64,000 bases of DNA from CAIQQQ01 sp040399685 (GTDB taxonomy: Bacteria; Pseudomonadota; Alphaproteobacteria; Acetobacterales; Acetobacteraceae). The position numbers and the translations under genes were made by a program. Below the pieces are notes generated by a model. The model did not search any database. It had not been told where the DNA came from and saw nothing but the letters and a program-made list of their open reading frames with translations. Below are positions 36,104-44,202 of the stretch, one piece after another (position 1 is the stretch's first letter; each line of letters starts with the position of its first letter). The DNA lies in NCBI GenBank assembly GCA_040399685.1, contig JBBART010000012.1:77734-141733 (forward strand). Direction: 5' to 3'.

Positions 36104-37126
36104 ATGGCTGGCACGATTTTGGCGAATCAGTCCGTGGACGATCTTCACGGCCTCGTATGGGGCTACCGTTTCACCGAGACCGGGGAGGCGGTGGTGCTGG
36201 ACGGTGCGGCGGCCATTGAGGCCCTGCGCGCCCGCACAAGCTGGATCTGGCTGCATTTTGATCTTGTTGACCGGCGTGCCCAGGCCTTCCTGAAAGGCCT
36301 GACCGACTTGCCGTCCGAGGCGCTGGATATTTTGACCGGCACGGACGATCGGCCGCAAATGGACAGTATCGCCGGCCCGCATGGCAGCGTGATCGCAGGC
36401 GTTGCGATGGATTTCGAACGCTCGGAGGGCTTGCCGGACCCGCGCCGGATGGTCGCCTGGCGCTTCTGCATGCTGCCGCACGCCTTCATTTCGGCCCGTC
36501 GCCAGCCGTTGCAGACCATGCAGCAGATGCATTTCAACATCATGGGCGGCAGCCGCTACGACAGCGCGCTGCATTTGTTCGATGCCATCCTGCATAGCTA
36601 CATCAGCGCTCTCAGCCGTGTCAGCCGCAGCCTGGCAGAGCAGCTGGACGGGGTGGAGGATGCGATGCTGGAGGAGCAGGAGATCGGTGATTTCGAGGTT
36701 CTGGGCGCCGTTCGCCGCAACGCTACCCGCCTGTCCCGCCAGATGTTGCCGTTGAACGCCATGTTGGCCCATCTGCTCAGCGAGCGTCCAAACTGGTTCA
36801 CCGATGCTGCCGCCGAGGATTGCGAGCATGTCGCCCGCCGCGTGACGTCGGTGGCGGCCGACCTCACCGCCCTGCAAGAGCGGGCGCGGGCGATGGTGGA
36901 CGAAGTGGGGTCCCGCCAGACGGAGCAGACCAACCGCCGGCTGATGTTATTGACCGTCGTCTCCGCCGTGATGCTGCCGCCGACGCTGATCGGCGGCATT
37001 TTCGGCATGAACGTGGGTGGGCTGCCATGGCTGGAGAGCAAGATGGGCTTCACCTACACCATGGGGCTGATGGCGCTGTCCGTGGCGGCGTTGCTGTTCG
37101 GGCTGCGGCGGCTGCGTCTCATTTAA
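36104..37126 (+). CDS. CorA/ZntB-family divalent cation transporter
   Basis: This 340-residue inner-membrane protein belongs to the CorA superfamily of pentameric cation channels/transporters. The large N-terminal cytosolic funnel (residues ~1-275) is followed by two C-terminal transmembrane helices: LMLLTVVSAVMLPPTLIGGIFGMNVGGLPW and TYTMGLMALSVAALLFGLRRL. The pore signature is GMNVGGLPW, the GMN variant context seen in ZntB zinc transporters rather than Mg-specific CorA (GMNF/YxxMPE). Metal specificity cannot be proven from sequence. It starts at ATG 36104 (MAGTILANQ). It is monocistronic. Confidence 0.88.
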   Translation: MAGTILANQSVDDLHGLVWGYRFTETGEAVVLDGAAAIEALRARTSWIWLHFDLVDRRAQAFLKGLTDLPSEALDILTGTDDRPQMDSIAGPHGSVIAGVAMDFERSEGLPDPRRMVAWRFCMLPHAFISARRQPLQTMQQMHFNIMGGSRYDSALHLFDAILHSYISALSRVSRSLAEQLDGVEDAMLEEQEIGDFEVLGAVRRNATRLSRQMLPLNAMLAHLLSERPNWFTDAAAEDCEHVARRVTSVAADLTALQERARAMVDEVGSRQTEQTNRRLMLLTVVSAVMLPPTLIGGIFGMNVGGLPWLESKMGFTYTMGLMALSVAALLFGLRRLRLI

Positions 37127-37215
37127 TTTGTCGTCATGCTGCATTGCGAAGTGGACCGCGTGTCATCGATAATCGTTCGCCCCGGCGAGAGCGGGCGCCA
37201 TCGTAAGGACCAGAC

Positions 37216-40200
37216 ATGCTGCGTGCCGACAAGCTGACCGCCGATACGCTGCATCACGACGATCCGGACCAGATCCAGTGGCCGGACAACGCGACCGACG
37301 GGATCGTTCCGGACCATGCACCTGACATGGCGGCCCGCGCGATGACCCTCGCGTTAGACAGCGCCTCCCTCCAGATCGAGCCGGCCAGCCTGCAGGGCGC
37401 CGCCGTCCAGGAGATCACCACCCTCGCCGGCGCCATCACGCTGTCCACGGCAGGCACCCCCGCCACCGACAACAGCGCCGCCAAGGCGTTGCGGGTGGAT
37501 GTCGCCGTCGCCACCTACACCGTACCGGGCACCGGCGCCGTGTTGAATGGCACCGGCCTCAAGATCGGCATTTTGTCTGACAGCTTCAATCTGAAGGGTG
37601 GCGAGGCCACGGATATCGCCAATGGCGACCTGTCGTCGTCGATCACGATTCTGAAGGAGGGCACCACCGGCAACGACGAAGGCCGGGCGATGGCCCAGTT
37701 GATCCACAGCATCGCCCCTGGGGCTGAGATCTATTTCTACACCGCCACCACCAGCGAGACAGATTTCGCGGCCGGCATCAAGGCGCTCGCCGCCGCCGGA
37801 TGCAGCGTCATTGTTGATGACGTGGTGTATTACGACGAGTCTTTTTATCAGGACACAGGCGTCGTCACGGCGGCGGTCGAGCAGGTTATCGCGCAGGGCG
37901 TCGATTATTTCAGCGCCGCCGGAAATTCGGGCAAGAATTACTACGAGAGCACGTTCAACCCGATGATCATCGCGCTGAACGGCCTCGGCACGGTGAAGGC
38001 GCATAATCTCGGCAGCGGTTCGCCCTACGAAAAAGTGGAATTGTCGGCCAACGCGACGCTGAATTTCACGCTGGAATGGACCGAACCCACCGCCACATCG
38101 TCAAGCTCCACGCGGCAATACGATATCGCTGTGGCGTTGTTCGATTCGAACAACAACCTCGTGCAGAAATGGACCCTGAACAGCCTGCGCGGCAATCCCG
38201 TGCTGGAGGTCAACACCACGCTGACCAACGCGGCCGGGGTCTACAGCCTGGTGTTCTATGAAAACGTTGGAAGCGCCACACCCGGCACCTTCAAGATCAT
38301 CATGTTCGCGGGCAGCGGCGCCACGATTGACGGCGAGGGAGCCGGGTTCGGCAGTGGCACGTCGATCGGCCATGAGATCGCCACCGGCGTGAACACGGTG
38401 GCGGCGGTGAATGTGGCTGAAACACCGGCCAACGGCGTGGCAACCCCGGTGGTGGAGAGCTATTCCGGCTATGGCTCCGGCGTTACCTACATCGACAGCA
38501 GCGGCACCACGCTCGCCACGCCGGTCTTGACGGGCAGTCCGAATTTTGCCGCGACCGACGGCTCGCCCACCAGCGTGTTCAGTTCGTTCTACGGCACCTC
38601 CGCCGCCGCACCCGAGGCCGCGGCTGTGGCATTGCTGGTGTTGCAGGCCGATTCACGGCTGGCCACATTGCAGGTAACCTATGTGCTCACGCAATCCGCC
38701 GTCGCCACCAATTCCACTCTCAATGGCGGGGCGGGGCTGATCCAGGCGGATGTTGCGGTGGGTGAGGCGGTCACGGCCGCCACCACGCCGATCTGGCAGG
38801 GCGCAGCCAGCGTCGGCACCGGGGTGTGGAGCACGGCAGCCGACTGGACGGACAACATCGCCCCGCGCAGCACCGACGCCGTCAGCCTCGGCAACGGGCT
38901 GGGCATGTTGAGCGGCAGCTACGTCGTCACCTTCGACCCTGCGTCCGCCACCATCGCCGCACTGAATGTCGATGGCGGCGTCAGCACCATCACGCCCGAT
39001 TTGCGGATCGGCACCGCCCACACGCTCAGTGTCACCGGCAATGTCATGGTGGGAAGCGGCTTGATCGAGGTGCTGGGCACGCTCAGCGTTGCGGGCGCCC
39101 TGGTGGCCGGGAATGTGGCTGGGGTGGGGATCGACATCACCGGCGGGTATCTGGCGGTGGGCGGCGCCAGCGCGCTGGGCCTTGCCTTCATCGGCACCGG
39201 CGGCATTTTGGTGCTGCAGGCAGCCGACACCGCCACGCTGGTCAGCGGCTTCACGGGCGCCATCACCAATTTCATGTCCGGCGACACGCTGGAACTGTCC
39301 GGCCTCAGCTTCAGCGCGGCCCTTGGCGTGACGTATTCCGGCCAGACGGCCAGCGTCTACAGCGGCAGCATCGCCAATGTGGTGGCCAGTCTCGCGCTGC
39401 AAGGCAGCTTCAGCGGACTTGCCCTGGCGCGTGACGCCACCACCGGCGGCACGCTGATCGTGGCCTGCTATGTGCGGGGCACCCGCATCGCCACGCCGTC
39501 TGGCGAAGTGGCGGTGGAGGATCTGGCCGAGGGCGATCTGGTGACCACGCTGGATGGCACCGCCAAACCGATCGAGTGGATCGGCCGGCGCAGCTATGCC
39601 GCCCCGTTCCTGGCCGGGCAGGCGCAGATCCTGCCGATCCGCATCAAGGCCGGCGCGCTCGCCGATGGTATTCCGCACCGCGACCTTTTGGTGTCGCCGC
39701 TGCACGCGATGTACCTCAATGGCGCCCTGGTGGCCGCCGGGGACCTGACCAACGGCGTCTCGATCCTTCAGGAGGTGGACGCAGCACAGGTGGACTATGT
39801 CCATATCGAACTGGCCGCGCACGATGTGATCTGGGCTGAGGGCGCCGCCAGTGAGACCTTCGTGGATGACGACAGTCGCGGCATGTTCCACAACGCTGGC
39901 AACGATCGTCGACGCCATTCCGCCGCCGTCCGGCCGGTTCGCTATTGCGCGCCACGCCTGCAAGACGGTCACGCGTTGGAGGATATCCGCCGGCTTCTGG
40001 CCAAGCGCGCCGGCAAGGCCACCCGGGACCTGGTTCACGGTGAATTGCGTGGCGTTGTGGAATGCACTGGGCCGCACATCGTGGCCGGCTGGGCGCAGAA
40101 CATGGCGCACCCGGATGCGCCGGTTTGTCTGGATATTGTCGTCAATGGCGTCTGTGTGATGCAAACCTTGGCGAACCGGCACAGGCCGTATCCGGCCGGA

Positions 40201-40347
40201 ATCGCGGCGGCCTGGAGTGGATTTCACGCGACCTTGCCCACCGCCTGCGCCACCAGTGGATCTATCATCGAAGTGCGGCGAACGCTGGACCAATGCTGCG
40301 TGCCGATGGCGCATGACCTGCAACCGGCGGCGGCCCGCGCCGCCTGA
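37216..40347 (+). CDS. Large S8 peptidase-like protein with Hint (hedgehog/intein) domain
   Basis: This 1043-residue protein is probably exported although no classical signal peptide is visible. Residues ~95-470 are a subtilase-like domain: Asp in GLKIGILSDSF (~120), His in GRAMAQLIHSIAPGA (~164) and Ser in FYGTSAAAPEAAAVALL (~459). Residues ~510-745 are a Gly/Ser/Thr-rich beta-repeat region with dehydrogenase-free, autotransporter-like wording (WQGAASVGTGVWSTAADW, DTLELSGLSF). Residues ~750-890 are a Hint_2 domain starting ACYVRGTRIATPSGEVAVEDLAEGD with a likely nucleophilic Cys and the SPLHAMYLNGALV block. The C-terminal ~940-1012 module (GWAQNMAHPDAPVCLDIVVNG ... LANRHRP) resembles the start of the next gene's product. 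The Hint part is expected to self-cleave. AAGGA precedes the ATG. Confidence 0.85.
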   Translation: MLRADKLTADTLHHDDPDQIQWPDNATDGIVPDHAPDMAARAMTLALDSASLQIEPASLQGAAVQEITTLAGAITLSTAGTPATDNSAAKALRVDVAVATYTVPGTGAVLNGTGLKIGILSDSFNLKGGEATDIANGDLSSSITILKEGTTGNDEGRAMAQLIHSIAPGAEIYFYTATTSETDFAAGIKALAAAGCSVIVDDVVYYDESFYQDTGVVTAAVEQVIAQGVDYFSAAGNSGKNYYESTFNPMIIALNGLGTVKAHNLGSGSPYEKVELSANATLNFTLEWTEPTATSSSSTRQYDIAVALFDSNNNLVQKWTLNSLRGNPVLEVNTTLTNAAGVYSLVFYENVGSATPGTFKIIMFAGSGATIDGEGAGFGSGTSIGHEIATGVNTVAAVNVAETPANGVATPVVESYSGYGSGVTYIDSSGTTLATPVLTGSPNFAATDGSPTSVFSSFYGTSAAAPEAAAVALLVLQADSRLATLQVTYVLTQSAVATNSTLNGGAGLIQADVAVGEAVTAATTPIWQGAASVGTGVWSTAADWTDNIAPRSTDAVSLGNGLGMLSGSYVVTFDPASATIAALNVDGGVSTITPDLRIGTAHTLSVTGNVMVGSGLIEVLGTLSVAGALVAGNVAGVGIDITGGYLAVGGASALGLAFIGTGGILVLQAADTATLVSGFTGAITNFMSGDTLELSGLSFSAALGVTYSGQTASVYSGSIANVVASLALQGSFSGLALARDATTGGTLIVACYVRGTRIATPSGEVAVEDLAEGDLVTTLDGTAKPIEWIGRRSYAAPFLAGQAQILPIRIKAGALADGIPHRDLLVSPLHAMYLNGALVAAGDLTNGVSILQEVDAAQVDYVHIELAAHDVIWAEGAASETFVDDDSRGMFHNAGNDRRRHSAAVRPVRYCAPRLQDGHALEDIRRLLAKRAGKATRDLVHGELRGVVECTGPHIVAGWAQNMAHPDAPVCLDIVVNGVCVMQTLANRHRPYPAGIAAAWSGFHATLPTACATSGSIIEVRRTLDQCCVPMAHDLQPAAARAA

Positions 40348-40359
40348 TAGGGGGAGCAC

Positions 40360-41313
40360 ATGGAGGGGCATCTCGACGAGATCGGCCGAAGTCTGGTGCG
40401 CGGCTGGGTGCGCGATCCGGCGTCACCGGGCGAGCGGATCAGCCTGCTGGTTACCGCCAACGGCGAACTGGTGGGCCGCGTCCTGGCCAACCGCGCCCGA
40501 CCGCATCTGCAGGCCGAAGGCAAGGAAGACGGCCGCTACGGCTTCGAACTCCACATCGTGCCGCCGCTGTCGCCGCTGGAAGCGCAGGTGATCGGCATCC
40601 GCCACGAGCATGACGGCGCGCATATGCCGGGCTCGCCCGTGGTGATCGCTGAAACCACGGTCTTTACCGGCGCGATGCAGGGCCAGTTGGCGCTGATCCT
40701 CGCCGACACCGAGGACCCGGCCGAATTGGATGAACGCCTGGAATTCCTGGCGTGGCAGACCGACGCATTGCTCCGCCGTCGGGCCGCGTTACGGGCGGGC
40801 CAGTCTGACCGCCGCCTTGCGTTGGTGATAGCCGAAACCTGGCCGCCGCTCGACAGTGATATCGATCTGCCGTTCATCGCGGCCCTCAAGCAGCTTGGGT
40901 TCGGGGTGCATCTGGTCCCGTCGGACATGCGCGCGCCGCCGCCTGATCTGCCGCCCCCGCCCGGTATCGTGGGCTGCTACATGCCTTTCTTTGCCTCGGT
41001 CGAGGAGGTGGTAAGCCGTTCGTTCTGCCGGTTCGAGGTTGTCGTCCTGCACGGCATTTCGGTGGCGGCGCGCTACGAAAACCTGGTGCGGCAGCATCAG
41101 GGCTGGGCGCGCTTGGTTGTGGACGTGTCCGGCCCCAAGGGGCTGCCGTCGTTCCGCCAGCCGGACATCATGCTGACCTGTGAGCCGGCGGATGTGGCCT
41201 TCGCTGAACGGTACGGCGTGCTTGCCATCGACGCCAACGCCCCGCCCGATCAGTTGACGGAGGCGTTGGCCAAGGCGTTAGGCCTCAGCCCAGTTCCATC
41301 TGGTAGCGGATGA
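40360..41313 (+). CDS. Hypothetical protein with N-terminal beta-module shared with the upstream Hint protein
   Basis: This 317-residue protein starts MEGHLDEIGRSLVRGWVRDPASPGERISLLVTANGELVGRVLANRARPHLQAEGKEDGRYGFEL, a GWxxDP...LANRxRP...GFxL pattern that parallels the C-terminus of the preceding S8-Hint protein and is seen as an accessory beta-sandwich module in surface-glycan enzymes. The remaining ~220 residues are soluble, with RRLALVIAETWPPLDSDIDLPFIAALKQLGFGVHLVPSDM and VVLHGISVAARYENLVRQHQGWARLVVDVSGPK, which looks like a GT-B-like Rossmann half, but no catalytic motif is certain. It lies 12 bp after the upstream gene, so they are co-transcribed. The 3' end overlaps the convergent GNAT gene by 29 bp. 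Confidence 0.7.
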   Translation: MEGHLDEIGRSLVRGWVRDPASPGERISLLVTANGELVGRVLANRARPHLQAEGKEDGRYGFELHIVPPLSPLEAQVIGIRHEHDGAHMPGSPVVIAETTVFTGAMQGQLALILADTEDPAELDERLEFLAWQTDALLRRRAALRAGQSDRRLALVIAETWPPLDSDIDLPFIAALKQLGFGVHLVPSDMRAPPPDLPPPPGIVGCYMPFFASVEEVVSRSFCRFEVVVLHGISVAARYENLVRQHQGWARLVVDVSGPKGLPSFRQPDIMLTCEPADVAFAERYGVLAIDANAPPDQLTEALAKALGLSPVPSGSG

Positions 41314-41722
41314 AGCCACGGTTTTCCGCCACCTTGTCATAGAGGTGGCGGGCGGTGGCGTTGGTTTCCTGGGTCATCCAATACAGCCGGCAGCACCCAT
41401 GCGCCTTCGCCCAGTCCGCCACGGCGGCGATCAGCGCCCGGCCCACGCCTTTGCCACGTGCATCGGCGTGGGTGAACAGGTCTTGCAGGTAACAAACATC
41501 GGGCGCCGAGGTGTTGGCATGGATCAGGAAATGGGTGATGCCGAGCAGACGGCCATCGATCTTGGCGCCCAGCGCATGCATGCGTGTGTCGGCCTGAAAT
41601 GCATCCCAGGCGCGGTCATACATCGCGTCCGGCATGGTGCGATGGTAGAAATCCATGTAGGCGCGGAACAGTTCCTCCCACGCCGGACGGTCCGACGGCG
41701 TGAGTTTCTCGATGCTGATCAT
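41285..41722 (-). CDS. GNAT family N-acetyltransferase
   Basis: This 145-residue enzyme transfers an acetyl group from acetyl-CoA to an unknown amine. It opens MISIEKLTPSDRPAWEELFRAYMDFY and has the acetyl-CoA-binding motif A, CYLQDLFTHADARGKGVGRALIAAVADWAKAHGC, followed by RLYWMTQETNATARHLYDKVAENRGFIRY (motif B). Its start ATG overlaps the stop of the TetR gene (ATGA), so regulator and acetyltransferase form an operon, suggesting that the regulator responds to a substrate or related toxic compound. Confidence 0.92.
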   Translation of the reverse strand: MISIEKLTPSDRPAWEELFRAYMDFYHRTMPDAMYDRAWDAFQADTRMHALGAKIDGRLLGITHFLIHANTSAPDVCYLQDLFTHADARGKGVGRALIAAVADWAKAHGCCRLYWMTQETNATARHLYDKVAENRGFIRYQMELG

Positions 41723-42360
41723 GCTGGTTCCGCTTCGCCTGCCAGGGGGAAAAGATAGCGCCCCAACAATGCCTTTGCCTCATCCAGCACGCAAATTCGG
41801 GCGGCTTCGTCTGGCTGTTCGAAGGCATAGGCCAGCAGCCGGTCGCCGATCTCGGTGGCCATGCGCAGGCGGAACGCCAGGTCCGGCGAGGGTTCGATGT
41901 CGAAGGCGCCGGAGATGAATTCCATCACCATGTCCGACACCTGATGGCCCGCGTAATCCTCCCGCGTCGGCCGGCTGATATAGCGCCCGCCGCCGGGAGC
42001 GCCAAAGGCCACAGTGCGGAAATCGGGGTTCTCATCCAGATACGCCACGAAGGCGTCCATCACGGTCGCCAGGAAATCGCGCGGCGTCTCGGGGAAATCC
42101 GCCATGATGGCGGCCCCCATACGCTCTTGGAAAAGCTCCATATGGCGCACGGCGATGGCGTCCACGATGGCCTGCTTGTCGGGGAAGAACCGATACAGCC
42201 CGCCCACCGACATGCCGGCTTCCTGGGCGATATGCGCTGTGGTCAGCGCCTCGATGCTAATGCCGCGCCCCAACAAAGTGGTGGCTGCGGCAAGCGCGCG
42301 GGCCACGGTTTCCTGGCTGCGTTCCTGCAATGGGGCTCGTCGTGTGGTGGTTGCGCTCAT
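41719..42360 (-). CDS. TetR/AcrR family transcriptional regulator
   Basis: This 213-residue repressor-type protein has an N-terminal helix-turn-helix (residues ~12-60: ERSQETVARALAAATTLLGRGISIEALTTAHIAQEAGMSVGGLYRFFPDKQAIVDAI), the TetR signature, and a variable ligand-binding C-terminus. The ATG at 42360 is chosen because it gives the standard ~15-residue leader; a much longer minus-strand reading upstream is antisense to hpnH. It faces hpnH across 87 bp containing a 22-bp near-palindrome, its likely operator, so it probably represses itself, the GNAT gene and possibly hpnH. Ligand unknown. Confidence 0.92.
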   Translation of the reverse strand: MSATTTRRAPLQERSQETVARALAAATTLLGRGISIEALTTAHIAQEAGMSVGGLYRFFPDKQAIVDAIAVRHMELFQERMGAAIMADFPETPRDFLATVMDAFVAYLDENPDFRTVAFGAPGGGRYISRPTREDYAGHQVSDMVMEFISGAFDIEPSPDLAFRLRMATEIGDRLLAYAFEQPDEAARICVLDEAKALLGRYLFPLAGEAEPA

Positions 42361-42369
42361 GCACAGTGA

Positions 42370-42398
42370 TTGACACGTCGCGAACGCGATGCCAAGAC
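42370..42398 (+). promoter_or_regulatory. Candidate hpnH promoter
   Basis: A consensus -35 TTGACA (42370-42375) is followed after 17 bp by CAAGAC (42393-42398), directly before the palindrome at 42399. The -10 box is weak; the arrangement would place the transcription start inside the palindrome. Confidence 0.45.
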
Positions 42399-42420
42399 GC
42401 GAACACGACGTCGTATTCGC
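42399..42420. promoter_or_regulatory. Near-perfect 22-bp palindrome, likely TetR operator
   Basis: Half-sites GCGAACACGAC and GTCGTATTCGC are inverse complements at 10 of 11 positions. The palindrome sits in the gap between the divergent TetR gene and hpnH, just after a TTGACA promoter. A second CGCGAAC copy lies 19 bp upstream (42379-42385), within the small palindrome TCGCG-AA-CGCGA. Position and symmetry are typical of TetR-family operators. Confidence 0.7.
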
Positions 42421-42447
42421 ATGGCGCACCGCAACAAGGATTTCCCG

Positions 42448-43602
42448 ATGGCCGTTCCTCTTCATCAGGCGCTTCGCGTCGGCGCATATGTCGTCAAGCA
42501 GCATCTCATTGGCCGCAAGCGTTATCCGCTGGTGCTGATGCTGGAGCCGTTGTTCCGCTGCAACCTCGCCTGTTCCGGCTGCGGCAAGATCGATTATCCG
42601 GCCGAAATCCTGAACCAGCGCCTGTCGGTCGCCCAATGCCTGGAGGCCGTCGACGAGTGCGGCGCGCCCGTGGTGGTGATCGCCGGTGGTGAGCCGCTGC
42701 TGCACAAGGAAATCGCCGAGGTGGTGCAGGGCATCATCGACCGCAAGAAGTTCGTCATCGTCTGCACCAACGCGCTGCTGCTTGAGAAGAAGATGGAGCT
42801 GTTCAAGCCGAACAAGTTCTTCTCGTGGTCGGTGCATCTGGACGGCGACAAGGGGGACCATGATCGCTCGGTGTGCCAGGAAGGCGTGTACGATCGCTGC
42901 GTGTCCGCCATCGCCAAGGCGAAGAAGGCCGGCTTCCGCACCATCATCAACGCCACCCTGTTCAACAACGCCGATCCGGAGCGCCAGGCGCGCTTCTTTG
43001 ACGACGTGATGGACATGGGCGTGGACGGCATTTCCGTCTCGCCGGGCTATGCGTATGAGCGTGCGCCCGACCAGCAGCACTTCCTCAACCGCAACGCCAC
43101 CAAGGATCTGTTCCGCTCCATCTTCTCGCGCCGCAAGCCCGGCAAGAAGAAGTGGGAATTCAATCAGTCCAGCCTGTTTCTGGACTTCCTGGCCGGCAAC
43201 CAGACCTATGAGTGCACGCCCTGGGGCAACCCGACGCGCAACTATTTCGGCTGGCAGAAGCCTTGCTATCTGCTCGGCGAAGGCTACGTCAAAACCTTCA
43301 AGGAGCTGATGGACACCACCGAGTGGGACAAGTACGGTACCGGCAAATACGAAAAATGCGCCGATTGCATGGTCCATTGCGGCTATGAGGCCACTGCTGT
43401 GACCGAAGCCGTCACCAAGCCATGGAAGATGCTGTCGGTGGGCCTGTTCGGCATCAAGACGTCCGGCAAGATGGCGCCGGATCTGTCATTGGCCAACCAG
43501 CGCCCGGCTGAATACGTGTTCAGTGCGCACGTTCAGACGGCGATGGAGAAGCTAAAGCATGCTCCGAAGAGCGCCGCCGATCTGGTCGACGCGGCAGACT
43601 AA
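42448..43602 (+). CDS. hpnH: Adenosyl-hopene transferase HpnH (radical SAM)
   Basis: This 384-residue radical-SAM enzyme joins the adenosyl moiety of SAM to diploptene (hopene) to give adenosylhopane, the first step of extended bacteriohopanepolyol synthesis. The 4Fe-4S motif is FRCNLACSGCGKIDYP (CxxxCxxC), followed by VVVIAGGEPLLH (GGEP motif). The C-terminal region has additional cysteines (CTPWG, CYLLGEGYVKTFKELM, CADCMVHCGYEATAV). ATG 42448 has AAGGA seven bases upstream; an in-frame ATG at 42421 is less likely. It is separated from, and convergent with, the hpnA-G operon: its last 51 bp overlap hpnG on the other strand. Confidence 0.96.
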   Translation: MAVPLHQALRVGAYVVKQHLIGRKRYPLVLMLEPLFRCNLACSGCGKIDYPAEILNQRLSVAQCLEAVDECGAPVVVIAGGEPLLHKEIAEVVQGIIDRKKFVIVCTNALLLEKKMELFKPNKFFSWSVHLDGDKGDHDRSVCQEGVYDRCVSAIAKAKKAGFRTIINATLFNNADPERQARFFDDVMDMGVDGISVSPGYAYERAPDQQHFLNRNATKDLFRSIFSRRKPGKKKWEFNQSSLFLDFLAGNQTYECTPWGNPTRNYFGWQKPCYLLGEGYVKTFKELMDTTEWDKYGTGKYEKCADCMVHCGYEATAVTEAVTKPWKMLSVGLFGIKTSGKMAPDLSLANQRPAEYVFSAHVQTAMEKLKHAPKSAADLVDAAD

Positions 43603-44202
43603 AGCAGCCCTCGCCCGGGCAGCGTCGCGTCCCAACGCGATGAGGCCCGGGATCTGGAGTGGATTGCGGAGAATGGAGAGGGCCACGCGGCGTGCCGCGA
43701 TGGCCCCTTTTTCGTTCAGCGCCGCCAACGCCGCCGGTGGCAGGTCGCGATCCGCCGGGTCGCAGATGGCGCGAATGACAGCGAACGGAATGCCGTGCCG
43801 CTCGGCCACGCGGGCGACGGCGCCGGATTCGAGGTCGATCGAGCCGCAGAGAGTGGATTTGGACAGCGCCGCCTTGTCCTCGGCCGTCACCGCGATCTCA
43901 CTGCCCGCATAGAGCATGCCGCCGAACCAGCCGCCCAATGCTTCAGACAGCGCGGCGTTGGTCGGGCGGATGCGCCCGGCCTCGATAACGGCAATCGGCA
44001 CAATGACGGCGCCCGCGCGATAATCGGGATCAAGCCCGCCCGCCAGGCCGAAGCTGACGAGCGCCGTGGCGCCGTTGGCCACGAGCTTTTCCGCCGCCAC
44101 CTCAGCGCCCCAGGGTGTGCCGCCGCCGGCTTCGACGGCGACGTTCAGCTTGCGGGCAATCGCCGCCTCGGCCGTGAGGCCGGTGACGATTGCAACAGTC
44201 AA
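43552..44202 (-). CDS. hpnG: Hopanoid-associated nucleosidase/phosphorylase HpnG
   Basis: This 216-residue protein is a nucleoside-phosphorylase-fold enzyme that removes adenine from adenosylhopane to give (phospho)ribosylhopane. It has VAIVTGLTAEAAIARKLNV at the start, ATALVSFGLAGGLDPDYRAGAVIVP, and STLCGSIDLESGAVARVAERHGIPFAVIRAICDPADRDLPPAA, the MTA/SAH nucleosidase-like DLE motif. The start codon is TTG at 44202, overlapping the shc stop as TTGA, a rare but coupled start. It is the last gene of the minus-strand hopanoid operon. Confidence 0.92.
   Translation of the reverse strand: MTVAIVTGLTAEAAIARKLNVAVEAGGGTPWGAEVAAEKLVANGATALVSFGLAGGLDPDYRAGAVIVPIAVIEAGRIRPTNAALSEALGGWFGGMLYAGSEIAVTAEDKAALSKSTLCGSIDLESGAVARVAERHGIPFAVIRAICDPADRDLPPAALAALNEKGAIAARRVALSILRNPLQIPGLIALGRDAARARAALVCRVDQIGGALRSML

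Noticed and set aside
36104..37126. Magnesium-specific CorA
   Set aside because: The pore sequence GMNVGGLPW fits the ZntB-like branch better than the classic GMN-F/Y-xx-MPE of CorA, so only the superfamily is called.
38653..40371. A 572-codon minus-strand frame across the Hint protein gene
   Set aside because: Composition is shadow-like (His/Gln/Gly/Arg rich), while the plus strand has the Hint and subtilase motifs.
42361..43377. Upstream extension of the TetR frame to 552 codons
   Set aside because: The extra ~340 codons are antisense to hpnH; the TetR helix-turn-helix begins a dozen residues after ATG 42360, which is the normal start.
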